8,401 bases of DNA from Geobacter sp. (GCA_003490025.1 DNJC01000136.1:14649-23049); one strand, 5' to 3'. Positions 1-6,749 are shown, numbered from the stretch's first letter. Notes: generated by a model from the sequence alone, not told the origin. Program-made: numbers and translations.

Positions 1-832
1 CGGTGCCGGAAGCCTTGACCACCAGCGGATTCTTGATGCCGCGGGATTCCAGCGCGGCCTTCGCCTTCTCCACGGTGTTGGTGTACTCGCCGCAACCCTG
101 CTCGACGAGGACCTTCTGGCTCACCTTGGACGGGTCGTACAGGAGTTCGTTCTTGCCGCTGAAGATGCGGTTGATCAGGGCCGGCCTGAAGTTCTGCTCG
201 GTCGCGTCGATGATCAGGCCGTCATAGTTCTCCGCCACCGGCTCCACCTTGTGCTTGTACTTGGGCACCTGCTTGCCGTCTACCTCGGTCATGGCCTTCT
301 TCAGCTCGGGATCCTTCAGCATCTTGTCGTAGAAGGCCGATGCGAAGCCCTTCGGCCCGTGCATCCCGACCTTCAGGATGGCGATGGCCATCCCCTTCTC
401 CTTGTTGTACTCCTGCACCACTACCTGAGCGCCCTTGACCTGCGCGATCACGGTGCTCCTGATCGCGTCGTATTCCTGCACGCCGTCCTTCACCGAGGTG
501 TCGCCCACCAGGGTGAAGCCGCTCAGGTATTCGGCGACAGCACGTTGCGCGACGACAACCGCCGCACGTTTCGCCCCCATCTCCCTCTGGGCCTCGGAGA
601 AGCTCGGATTGGCATTGGCGGCGCCCTCGCCGTAGAAGAGGATCGCCTCCTGGCCGAAGGCGGCGTTGTCGTCCCTCCCCGACGGGCTGCCGGTGAGGGA
701 GAGGTTCTGCTGAGTCAGGTAGGCCCTTGCCTTGACAAAGGTCTGGTCTATCTGGATGGACATCTCTTCATCGGCGTAGGCCGCTCCAACCATCCCGGCC
801 ACGAACATTGCAGCTACGAGCAGTTTCTTCAT
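1..832 (-). CDS. Secreted LPP20/FlgO-like protein, C-terminus cut by window edge
   Basis: The frame opens with ATG at 832 behind a GGAGGC ribosome site and stays open for 277 codons to the window edge, so the C-terminus is missing. Residues 1-20 are a signal peptide (MKKLLVAAMF start, AYA/DE cleavage), with no lipobox cysteine, so the product is probably periplasmic or surface exposed. Residues about 80-157 look like an LPP20-type domain: an alanine-rich helix (AKRAAVVVAQRAVAEYLSG) followed by strands ending in AILKVGM. Residues about 200-277 (YDGLIIDAT..., RPALINRIF, later NPLVVKASG) resemble the C-terminal module often attached to LPP20 domains, typically written as DARGL...PAL.P.I. The gene starts 28 bp after the SLH lipoprotein stop, so the two are probably co-transcribed. 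The family assignment comes from pattern recognition; the molecular role is unknown. Confidence 0.8.
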   Translation of the reverse strand, partial: MKKLLVAAMFVAGMVGAAYADEEMSIQIDQTFVKARAYLTQQNLSLTGSPSGRDDNAAFGQEAILFYGEGAANANPSFSEAQREMGAKRAAVVVAQRAVAEYLSGFTLVGDTSVKDGVQEYDAIRSTVIAQVKGAQVVVQEYNKEKGMAIAILKVGMHGPKGFASAFYDKMLKDPELKKAMTEVDGKQVPKYKHKVEPVAENYDGLIIDATEQNFRPALINRIFSGKNELLYDPSKVSQKVLVEQGCGEYTNTVEKAKAALESRGIKNPLVVKASGT

Positions 833-860
833 GTGTTTGCCTCCGATATTTTATTAAAGG

Positions 861-2075
861 TTAGTAGATGTTCTTCTTCTGGTTCAGCACCCTGATGGCG
901 AGCAGCGCGTCGGCGCCGTCGACCGGATCGTTGAGCCGGAACTCGCCGGAGAGCTCACCCTCCATGATGCCGCGGGTGGTCATGTTGATCACGGCGTTGT
1001 AGAAGGGGGAGGTGCTGCGCACGTCCGGGAACGGGGACTTGTCCTGCCCGAAGTATGCGGTGGCGAGTTTGTCGTCGCCGGTAAGCTTGATCAGCACGTC
1101 CTCGAGGATGAAGGCCATCTCGCCGCGGCTGACGCTATCGGCCGGTTTGAAGAGCTGGGCCTTGGTCGTCTCGTCGAATTTCGGCTCCATGCCGCGCACC
1201 TTCCACTTCATCATGGTGAGCACTTCGTCCTTGAACGGGTGGTTCAGCATGTCCACCGGGGTGAACTCCGCCTTCATCTTTTCGAGCTGCGAGGCGACCG
1301 GTATCCTCCCCGCGAAAAGCTTGTCCAGCTTCAGTTCATCCACCAGAAGCGCCGCCAGGTCGGCACGGGTCACCACGTCCTGCGCGGCGATCTTCTTGCC
1401 GACGTCGCCCAGCGTGATCCCGGCCATGGCGCGGACGATCCTGTCGGTCTTCTTCCAGGCGCGGTCGGCCTTCTCGTGCCATTTCCCCTCGCGCCTGGAA
1501 TTGAGCACGTCGGCATAGCGGTCGCGGGCCTTCTGGAACTCGAGGGCCTGCAGGTATGCCCCGCCCATGTAGTAGGTGAGCGCCTCGGCCCCCTGGTAAT
1601 AGGTCATGGTCCGCTCGTCCACCTTCAACTCGGAGCCGGCGCGGTAGGCGTCCTCGCACTCCTTCAGCCACCCCTCGTCCCTCAGCAGCGTGTGCACCCT
1701 GATCTTCGCCGTGAAGTAGTCGAACTCCTCCTGGGGCTTATTGGCGAACTTCTTTGCCTTCGCCAGTTGCTCGAAGGCCCTCTCCACCTCGATCGTCTTG
1801 AACTTCGGGTCGGCCAGGGCCTTGACCTTCTCGGCGGAAACGATGGCGAGCCCCCCGTATGCCTTGGAGAAACGCTCGTCGAGATAGACGGCCCTGTCGA
1901 ATTTATCTGCGGCCGCCGCAAACTGGCCGCTTTCCAGGGCGTTCATCCCCCCCAGGTAATGGTGCTCGGGGTTATCCTCAGGTGATATGCTGCGCACCTG
2001 CGGCCCGGCACAACCGGCCATGGTCGCGAGGATGGCAGCCAGTGCGAACAGCATGAAAAGCGTTTTCCTGATCAT
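861..2075 (-). CDS. Lipoprotein with TPR-like repeats and C-terminal SLH domains
   Basis: This is a 404-residue product. ATG at 2075 follows GGAGG with six-base spacing, which fixes the start. Residues 1-22 form a lipoprotein signal with lipobox MAGC, putting the lipidated cysteine at position 22. Residues about 36-85 (YLGGMNALESGQFAAAADKF) look like a TPR, and a second helical repeat stretch runs about 150-190. The C-terminal half carries surface-layer-homology-like segments: a partial one around 221-258 (VTRADLAALLVDEL), one around 277-333 with VSRGEMAFILEDVL, and the clearest at 347-399 (FPDVRSTSPFYNAVINM, RGIMEG). SLH domains normally bind cell-wall polymers or peptidoglycan, so the protein may link the outer membrane to peptidoglycan or the surface layer (inference). 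It follows an intrinsic terminator and is probably co-transcribed with the LPP20-like gene downstream. No gene name is assigned. Confidence 0.85.
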   Translation of the reverse strand: MIRKTLFMLFALAAILATMAGCAGPQVRSISPEDNPEHHYLGGMNALESGQFAAAADKFDRAVYLDERFSKAYGGLAIVSAEKVKALADPKFKTIEVERAFEQLAKAKKFANKPQEEFDYFTAKIRVHTLLRDEGWLKECEDAYRAGSELKVDERTMTYYQGAEALTYYMGGAYLQALEFQKARDRYADVLNSRREGKWHEKADRAWKKTDRIVRAMAGITLGDVGKKIAAQDVVTRADLAALLVDELKLDKLFAGRIPVASQLEKMKAEFTPVDMLNHPFKDEVLTMMKWKVRGMEPKFDETTKAQLFKPADSVSRGEMAFILEDVLIKLTGDDKLATAYFGQDKSPFPDVRSTSPFYNAVINMTTRGIMEGELSGEFRLNDPVDGADALLAIRVLNQKKNIY

Positions 2076-2134
2076 TGTCGACCTCCATTTTGTTTTCAGC
2101 TAATCCCCCGAGCGGCGGGGTGACAACTAAACGG

Positions 2135-2170
2135 AAAAAACCCGTCCGTCACACCATGAGACGGACAGGG
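2135..2170 (-). terminator. Rho-independent terminator after the M48 peptidase gene
   Basis: Read on the minus strand, CCC-T-GTCCGTC pairs with GACGGAC-GGG (ten base pairs with one bulged T) around a nine-base loop, followed directly by six T. It begins 26 bp after the stop of the M48 gene and ends about 59 bp before the SLH lipoprotein start, so it separates two transcription units. On the opposite strand the stem is followed within three bases by five T, so it may also work in reverse. About 60 bp remain for a promoter of the SLH gene. A TTGTCA lies there but no convincing -10, and a small CCCCG/CGGGG hairpin (2106-2120) sits in the same stretch. Confidence 0.9.
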
Positions 2171-2196
2171 AGATTTTTCCCCTCGTGTTTTTTTCT

Positions 2197-3924
2197 TCAC
2201 TGCACAGCGTAGGTCATCCAGCCGGTGATCCTCCCGGCCGGATTGACCGAGAATATGATCCCCGTCTTCTGGTACAGGTACCAGGTACCCTGGCGGGAGG
2301 TGAGGACCCGCGACGGCTCCCCGTACCTGCCGCTCATCTCGTCGAAACCGCTCCCGATCTTTACCCCCCGCCCCGACGGGTCGGCGTACCCCTTGCCGGT
2401 TGCCAGAACCCGGATCAGCTTCCCGTCGGCCTGGACCAGCATGTCCTCCCATCCCTTCCCTGGCTTGGAGTGAACGACGATGGTAGGCTCGTCCTTCCCG
2501 ACCCCCTTGAGGGAAAAGGTGGTCGCCTCCTTATCCTTGACGAAGTTGTCGCGCGGGGAGATGCCGGCAACGGTCTCCCGCTTGTCGTTCTCGATTTCGC
2601 CGGCAGGTTGGGGGGCGGGCTGTCCGGGCTCCCCCTGGAGGAGCGCCAGGTTCGCCGCGGCTATGTGGCTGCCGAGGTTGCGGGCCGCGGCCATGTCGAC
2701 CATCGCCTTTTCCTTGTTGCCACCCTCCGCGTAGGCGATCCCTCGCGCCACCAGCGCGTTGGCCAGGGTGATGTTCTCGTTGCTCTTGCGCGAGGCCTCC
2801 ATGGCCTTGTTGGCGAGGATGACGGCGTTGTCGCGGTCGCCCATGAGGGAGTCCACCGCCGCAAGGTTCACGTAGGCGACGGCGTAGTTGCGGTCGCGCT
2901 GTATGGCCTTGTCGAAGCTGTCCGCCCCTTTTTGCAGCAGCCGACCGCGCCGCTCGGCGAATTCGTCGGCAAGCCCCTTCAGTTTCCCCCCCTTTGCCTT
3001 CAGCCTGGTGTCTGCGTCGAACTCGAAGGGATAGGCGAACTTGAGGGCGCCGGGCTTGAAGAGGCGGGTCGCCTCGGAGGCGTAGGCGACACCGGCGTTG
3101 TTGAACATCTCCCTGCTGGGGAAGGTGTGGGCGAGGTGCTCGAAGAGGCGCCCGGCGGCGTCGTACTTCTCGAGGAGCAGGAGTCGGTTCCCCGCCTCGA
3201 AGACCGGGACCATCTTGCGCAGGTTGGCCTCGGCACGCTCCGCTATCGCCTGGCGCTCGGCGCGCGACGGGTAGTTGGGAAGCTTGCTGGGGAGCTTGTA
3301 GGAGGCGTAGATCAGTTCGATCGCCTTGGGAGCGACCCCCAAGGTGTCATACCCCGCGAGGTGCCCGTAGAAGCCGCCGAAGTAGTCGGCCTCGGTCTCC
3401 CGCTTGATGACCTCCTCGTAGCTCGCCGCCTTGATCATCTTGCGCCCGACGTCCAGGGAGGCGAAGGAGTTGCCGAAGTCCCCGACCCAGCCGTGGCGCA
3501 TGTAGTAGTGCGTCAGTTCGTGCCCGAGCAGGAAGGCTATGGCGCTCTCCTGGTCGTCGCCAAGGGACGCGAACAGGTCGCAGACGTTCTCCTCGATGGC
3601 GATGTAACCTGCCTGGAGAGGACCGCTCTCCGCCTCCATGCCGATCGCCCCTTCCGTTCCGGGATCGGACCAGGCGACGGCGTTCTGGCTGGCGGCGCCG
3701 ACCGGGCTCACGATGAGACGGGGGGGAACCCTGCCGTCGCCGAAGGCGCGGGCCACGCTGTCGTAAATACCCTTCACCTTCAGGTACTTCGGGTTGTCCG
3801 TCGGCAATGATTCTACGGCGAAAGCGGTTCCTGCCGTGGCTAGGAGCGCCGCGCCCAGAAACGCCGCCGCGAGATGTCTCACCCCGGGGAGCCTGCCGCT
3901 AGATGTCCGTTTCGCGAATAGCAC
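2197..3924 (-). CDS. Periplasmic M48-family metallopeptidase with TPR repeats (BepA-like)
   Basis: This is a 575-residue secreted protein. The zinc site is HELTH (H135, E136, H139), and E176 in the downstream ETEAD (E176, D180) is the likely third ligand, as in M48 peptidases. The adjoining YFGG...AGYDT region also matches that family. The signal peptide ends near residue 36 (AFA/VE). TPR-like helices occupy about 240-430. A proline-rich linker (about 440-450) leads to a C-terminal module (about 515-575: GVKIGSGFDEMSGRYGEP ... GIIFSVNPAGRI) that recalls BamE/SmpA-type small domains. M48 plus TPR is the layout of BepA, which acts in outer-membrane protein quality control; a similar role is inferred. 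The start is GTG at 3924, nine bases after the upstream stop, with GGGGGA nearby. GTG at 3882 would give a shorter, tidy signal peptide and cannot be excluded. An intrinsic terminator follows. Confidence 0.88.
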   Translation of the reverse strand: MLFAKRTSSGRLPGVRHLAAAFLGAALLATAGTAFAVESLPTDNPKYLKVKGIYDSVARAFGDGRVPPRLIVSPVGAASQNAVAWSDPGTEGAIGMEAESGPLQAGYIAIEENVCDLFASLGDDQESAIAFLLGHELTHYYMRHGWVGDFGNSFASLDVGRKMIKAASYEEVIKRETEADYFGGFYGHLAGYDTLGVAPKAIELIYASYKLPSKLPNYPSRAERQAIAERAEANLRKMVPVFEAGNRLLLLEKYDAAGRLFEHLAHTFPSREMFNNAGVAYASEATRLFKPGALKFAYPFEFDADTRLKAKGGKLKGLADEFAERRGRLLQKGADSFDKAIQRDRNYAVAYVNLAAVDSLMGDRDNAVILANKAMEASRKSNENITLANALVARGIAYAEGGNKEKAMVDMAAARNLGSHIAAANLALLQGEPGQPAPQPAGEIENDKRETVAGISPRDNFVKDKEATTFSLKGVGKDEPTIVVHSKPGKGWEDMLVQADGKLIRVLATGKGYADPSGRGVKIGSGFDEMSGRYGEPSRVLTSRQGTWYLYQKTGIIFSVNPAGRITGWMTYAVQ

Positions 3925-3933
3925 CTGGTCCCC

Positions 3934-4395
3934 CTAGTAGTTAACCGATACCTTCACGGTGAATTCCTTCTCGGAGAACCTTCCCTTGAAGTCGCTGATG
4001 GCCACCCTGAAGCGGTAGGAGCCGGGAGGAAGCGAGATGTGGTCGACATTCACCCCCTCCTTGCCCGCGTACGGTTTCACCCGCGCGGTGAGGTCGACGG
4101 GGGTGCTTTTCAGGCATTCCAGCTTGAGCGTGTTGATGTCGACCGGAGTCCCGTCCTTGGCAGTGAAGGCGACCGCCAGCGGGAAGGTGGTCTGCCCGGG
4201 GGGAACCTCCAGATCTCTCGCGGAGATGGTAGGGCCGTCGTTGCGCAGGGCGGCGGCGAACCCGAAGTTCCTGGCTTCGGGGCGGGCCGCCTCTTCGAGG
4301 CTCAGCAACTGCAAGGGGGCAGCGGCAAGCGCCACCGAAAAGAGGCAGAGGGTGACTAAAAGGGCTGCAGCAGCGACCTTCAGGATTTTTTCCAT
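3934..4395 (-). CDS. Small secreted protein, probable Ig-like beta-sandwich
   Basis: This is a 153-residue product. ATG at 4395 is preceded by GGAGG and five spacer bases and begins a clean signal peptide (MEKILKVAAAALLVTLCLF, cleavage near ALA/AA at 24-25). The frame is open for 31 more codons upstream, but those lack a ribosome site and would bury the signal peptide. The mature part is rich in predicted strands. The segment GTPVDINTLKLEC (about 82-94) and the terminal LPPGSYRFRVAISDFKGR (about 122-139) resemble bacterial Ig-like or fibronectin-like folds, in which a strand-turn LPxGxYxxxVxxxDxxG is common. I recognise no named family. It is translationally close to the M48 peptidase (nine-base gap) and is preceded by one copy of the 51-bp composite promoter motif. 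It may be a partner, inhibitor or substrate adaptor of that peptidase (inference). Confidence 0.8.
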   Translation of the reverse strand: MEKILKVAAAALLVTLCLFSVALAAAPLQLLSLEEAARPEARNFGFAAALRNDGPTISARDLEVPPGQTTFPLAVAFTAKDGTPVDINTLKLECLKSTPVDLTARVKPYAGKEGVNVDHISLPPGSYRFRVAISDFKGRFSEKEFTVKVSVNY

Positions 4396-4437
4396 CTCAG
4401 CCTCCTTCGTTTTGTCCATCACTGCCTGTGATGATCC

Positions 4438-4488
4438 GGTTTCCTTATATGACGGACAAAGTGCAAAGCTCCGACGCCGAACGTGCAA
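4438..4488 (-). promoter_or_regulatory. Composite motif, copy A, before the small secreted protein/M48 operon
   Basis: On the minus strand this reads TTGCAC-N3-CGGCG-N15-TTGTCCGTC-N7-GAAACC. The same four blocks with identical spacers occur at 5734-5784. All 26 block positions match, while only about 5 of the 25 spacer positions do, which is what a protein-bound promoter would show. CGGCG and TTGTCCGTC, separated by 15 bases, could be the -35 and -10 elements of an ECF-type promoter, with transcription starting near GAAACC, about 42 bases before the ATG. A second TTGCAC lies inside the N15 spacer, 22 bp downstream of the first. That it is a promoter is inferred; the repetition is directly visible. 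Confidence 0.65.
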
Positions 4489-4501
4489 CTTTTAACTATG
4501 G

Positions 4502-4519
4502 CCTCCCCTCATGGAGAGG
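4502..4519 (-). other. Hairpin just after the anti-sigma gene
   Basis: The minus-strand RNA would fold as CCUCUCC-AUGA-GGGGAGG, a seven-pair stem (one G-U) with a four-base loop, starting 15 bases after the anti-sigma stop. No T run follows, so it is not a standard intrinsic terminator. It may stabilise the 3' end or weaken read-through into the next promoter region. Confidence 0.4.
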
Positions 4520-4534
4520 AAAAGCGGGGCAACA

Positions 4535-5629
4535 CTAGAAAGACGCGAGTATTACCGTCACATCCTGTTCCACCGCCTGCAAATCGATGGATTGTCTTTT
4601 GAGCTTCTGCTGCAGCCCCTTCAGGGCGGCGGCGGCAGCCGGGGGGATGGTCGCATCGGCCTCCTGGTTGCCGAAGTAACGAGGCACACCGGCCGCCAGG
4701 TAATCCCGGTTCCCGCACTTCAACGCGAGCCTCGCTCCTTCCGCCCAGACGCCAAGACGGGCGTAGGGTACCTGCTCCTTCGGGATGAGACGCTCCAGCT
4801 TTCCGCCACTGCCGGCGAGGCTGGCCGGCGCCTCCCCCTGTTCCAGCTTCGCCGCCAGCCGCTCCAGGGGGGCGGCATCGGGAGCGCCGGCAAGCGATTC
4901 GAGCAGAGGGGCAAGCCGCGTGGCCTGGGCCTGCGCCCGGTCCCCGTCGCCGGCAAGAAGGGCAATCTGCAGATCCATCAGGTTGACGCCGAAGCGAAAG
5001 GCAACGCTGCCGGGATCCACCTTCGCGGTGAAGCCGAAACTCTTCTCCTGTACGCCGACCAGCGGGGCGAGTTCTTTGGCGTCTCCTTTTCCGACCAAAA
5101 GACCGGCCATACGCTCCGTCCCCGGGGCATAGGGCTCCCTGGCGACCTGGACCTTTTCCCGCACGGCGACCGGGGATTGCTCCTTCTTTTTCGCAACGAC
5201 AGCTTCGCGGGCCGGCTCTTGCCGCGGCACGGCGCCGTCGGCGGGAACCGCGGCACGCGGAGCGGCGGGCGCGACGTTTCGGGCAGTGAGTCCCTTTTCG
5301 GTAGGAGAGTCGCTGAACTGGAGCGACAACGCGACGACCAGCACGGCTGCGGCGGCAAGAGCGGAAGAAACGAGATACCTGCGCCTCGTCCGGGCCGCCG
5401 GCTGTCCGGAGGCAGCGTCCGTGCCTGCCAGTTCCGCAGTGGTAAGAAAGGTTTCCCGGCAGTCGTCGCAATGCGCTAGATGCCCCAAAACGGCATCACG
5501 TTCGGCGCATGCCAGAGAGCCGTCCACGAGTCTTGCGATCTCTTCCAGCGTCGGGCACTCCCCTGCTGCCGTGCCCGATACGAGACCGTCGACTATAGCT
5601 GCCCCGAGCTTGGAATCATCCTTTTTCAT
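4535..5629 (-). CDS. Zinc-finger anti-sigma factor, single-pass membrane protein with large periplasmic domain
   Basis: This is a 364-residue product. The N-terminal cytoplasmic part has the ZAS-type zinc site: C25 in ECPTLEEIARLVDGSL, then H50-x3-C54-x2-C57 (HLAHCDDC). This fold clamps ECF-type sigma factors at the inner membrane. After an arginine cluster (RTRRR) comes one hydrophobic segment, about 85-104. A proline/alanine/lysine-rich linker follows (about 108-160), then a largely alpha-helical periplasmic domain to residue 364 that I do not recognise. It lies directly downstream of the sigma gene, so it is the likely partner of that sigma. ATG at 5629 is chosen because GGAG sits 11 bases upstream; an in-frame GTG at 5641 overlaps that ribosome site and would add four residues. 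A copy of the composite promoter motif lies about 104 bp upstream. The role is well supported; the signal sensed is unknown. Confidence 0.87.
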   Translation of the reverse strand: MKKDDSKLGAAIVDGLVSGTAAGECPTLEEIARLVDGSLACAERDAVLGHLAHCDDCRETFLTTAELAGTDAASGQPAARTRRRYLVSSALAAAAVLVVALSLQFSDSPTEKGLTARNVAPAAPRAAVPADGAVPRQEPAREAVVAKKKEQSPVAVREKVQVAREPYAPGTERMAGLLVGKGDAKELAPLVGVQEKSFGFTAKVDPGSVAFRFGVNLMDLQIALLAGDGDRAQAQATRLAPLLESLAGAPDAAPLERLAAKLEQGEAPASLAGSGGKLERLIPKEQVPYARLGVWAEGARLALKCGNRDYLAAGVPRYFGNQEADATIPPAAAAALKGLQQKLKRQSIDLQAVEQDVTVILASF

Positions 5630-5713
5630 AGTCGCCGCCACTCCAACCGATTCCCGGCCGGCCTCCCGCAGTAACTGCCGGAACCATGCCTGCCGGTACT
5701 CAAGTAAGTTGTC

Positions 5714-5735
5714 CCGATGAGGTGATCTGCATCGG
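5714..5735. repeat. Inverted repeat in the anti-sigma leader
   Basis: CCGATG and CATCGG are separated by ten bases, so the leader RNA could form a six-pair stem. It lies just downstream of the putative transcription start of copy B and overlaps its last two bases. It could modulate anti-sigma expression, but a repeat this short can arise by chance. Confidence 0.25.
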
Positions 5736-5784
5736 TTTCAGTGTTGGACGGACAACGCAGCTTTTCCCTGCGCCGTTTGTGCAA
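5734..5784 (-). promoter_or_regulatory. Composite motif, copy B, before the anti-sigma gene
   Basis: The minus strand carries TTGCAC-N3-CGGCG-N15-TTGTCCGTC-N7-GAAACC, matching copy A at 4438-4488 in every block and every spacer length. It starts six bases after the sigma stop codon, so the anti-sigma gene can have a promoter of its own besides read-through from the sigma gene. The leader to ATG 5629 would be about 100 bases. It is interpreted as a target of the neighbouring sigma factor or of a shared regulator (inference). Confidence 0.65.
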
Positions 5785-5789
5785 AAGAG

Positions 5790-6704
5790 TCAAACGAGAT
5801 CCTGCAGCGTAAGCCCCTGGCGGAGCAAGGTCTCGCGGAAGCGTATCAGTATCCTCCTGATCCTGGCGTCGACGCTGCTCTCGGAAGCGCCAAGGAGCCT
5901 CCCGATCTCCTTGAACGATTTCGGCTCCGAATCGTCGGTGGGAAAGCGGAGCCGGAGCATGAAGCTCTCTTCGCCGCTGAGTCCGGCGGTCAGGTCCGAG
6001 ACCGCCTGCTGCACCCGGACCCGCTTCTGGCGGTCGATCAGGGCGGCTTCCGCATTCCTGCGCGGGTCGGTGACCTCGACCTCAACGGCTTCGTCCACCG
6101 TCACCTTCCTGCCGGAGACGAGCCAGGTGTCTTCCGGATCGGTCGCCAGCAGCATCTGCGACCTGTCTCCCCGCCCCCGCATCCGGTCCAGCATCTCCTG
6201 CAACCTTTCCAGGGGCTCGGCGACGCCGTAGGTGATCTCGAGGTGGCTGTGCGCCTGGTGCAGCGAACAGCCCCGGAGATAGACGAGATCGTAAAGCCGC
6301 TCGGCCACCCCCCCCATTTCCCGCGCCCGCTCCTTCGCCCGGCTGCGCCCCTTCCTCTGGCGCAGCAGGTCGATGATCAGGTTGGCGACTATGGTCGTCA
6401 GGTAGGTGGTGAGCTTCGACTGCGCCTTGAACTCGCGCAGCGCCTTGAAGTCGTCCCCCCTCAGGCGATCCAGCACCTCGTTCAGCAGTTCGTCCGCCTG
6501 GTTCTCCAGCTCGATGCCGGCATCCCCCGGCGACAACGCGTCCCCCCCCGCCCCGCCGCTCTCCATCGTCTTCAGCACCGCGCGGCGGCACTGCTTCTCG
6601 ATGAAGGCGAGGTTGTCCGTGATCAGCCGTGGATAATCGCTATCCGGCGGCGCCGGATCGGCGGATCGGCTATCAGTGGAATTGCTCCCTGTAAAAAGTC
6701 GCAT
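5790..6704 (-). CDS. Sigma-70 family (ECF-like) RNA polymerase sigma factor with long inter-domain linker
   Basis: This is a 304-residue product. Residues about 26-122 match sigma region 2: the -10-recognising helix pattern FKAQSKLTTYLTTIVANLI followed by IDLLRQRKGR is typical of region 2.3-2.4. Residues about 226-298 match region 4: an acidic/hydrophobic helix (LSGEESFMLRLRF), then the helix-turn-helix FKEIGRLLGASESSVDARIRR. Between them lie about 100 residues, including a helix-rich stretch near 135-170 (RLYDLVYLRGCSLHQAHSHL); most ECF sigmas have a far shorter linker and total about 180-200 residues. The frame is open to a TTG at 6761, but ATG 6704 is preferred because the likely promoter lies between them; its ribosome site (CTGGA) is weak. 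The adjacent membrane anti-sigma supports an extracytoplasmic signal. It probably controls the composite motifs nearby. Confidence 0.85.
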   Translation of the reverse strand: MRLFTGSNSTDSRSADPAPPDSDYPRLITDNLAFIEKQCRRAVLKTMESGGAGGDALSPGDAGIELENQADELLNEVLDRLRGDDFKALREFKAQSKLTTYLTTIVANLIIDLLRQRKGRSRAKERAREMGGVAERLYDLVYLRGCSLHQAHSHLEITYGVAEPLERLQEMLDRMRGRGDRSQMLLATDPEDTWLVSGRKVTVDEAVEVEVTDPRRNAEAALIDRQKRVRVQQAVSDLTAGLSGEESFMLRLRFPTDDSEPKSFKEIGRLLGASESSVDARIRRILIRFRETLLRQGLTLQDLV

Positions 6705-6749
6705 GCGATGTCCAGCCGGATCGGCAATTGGAAACGGCAAAGTGTTAAC

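Noticed and set aside
251..895. Open frame on the + strand opposite the LPP20-like gene
   Set aside because: The minus frame has a signal peptide, ribosome site and recognisable domains; the + frame has none.
2185..3810. Long open frame of 541 codons on the + strand
   Set aside because: It lies opposite the M48 peptidase gene, has low-complexity Val/Leu/Gly/Arg composition typical of a GC-rich antisense shadow, and shows no domain or ribosome site.
4396..4488. 31-residue N-terminal extension of the small secreted protein
   Set aside because: It has no ribosome site, would bury the signal peptide and overlaps promoter motif copy A; ATG 4395 has a good GGAGG.
4502..4519. Hairpin as an intrinsic terminator of the anti-sigma gene
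   Set aside because: The stem is good but no T run follows, so it is listed only as a hairpin.
4509..5471. Long overlapping frames on both strands within the anti-sigma gene
   Set aside because: Arginine/glycine-rich shadows of the anti-sigma frame, which alone shows the zinc site and a membrane segment.
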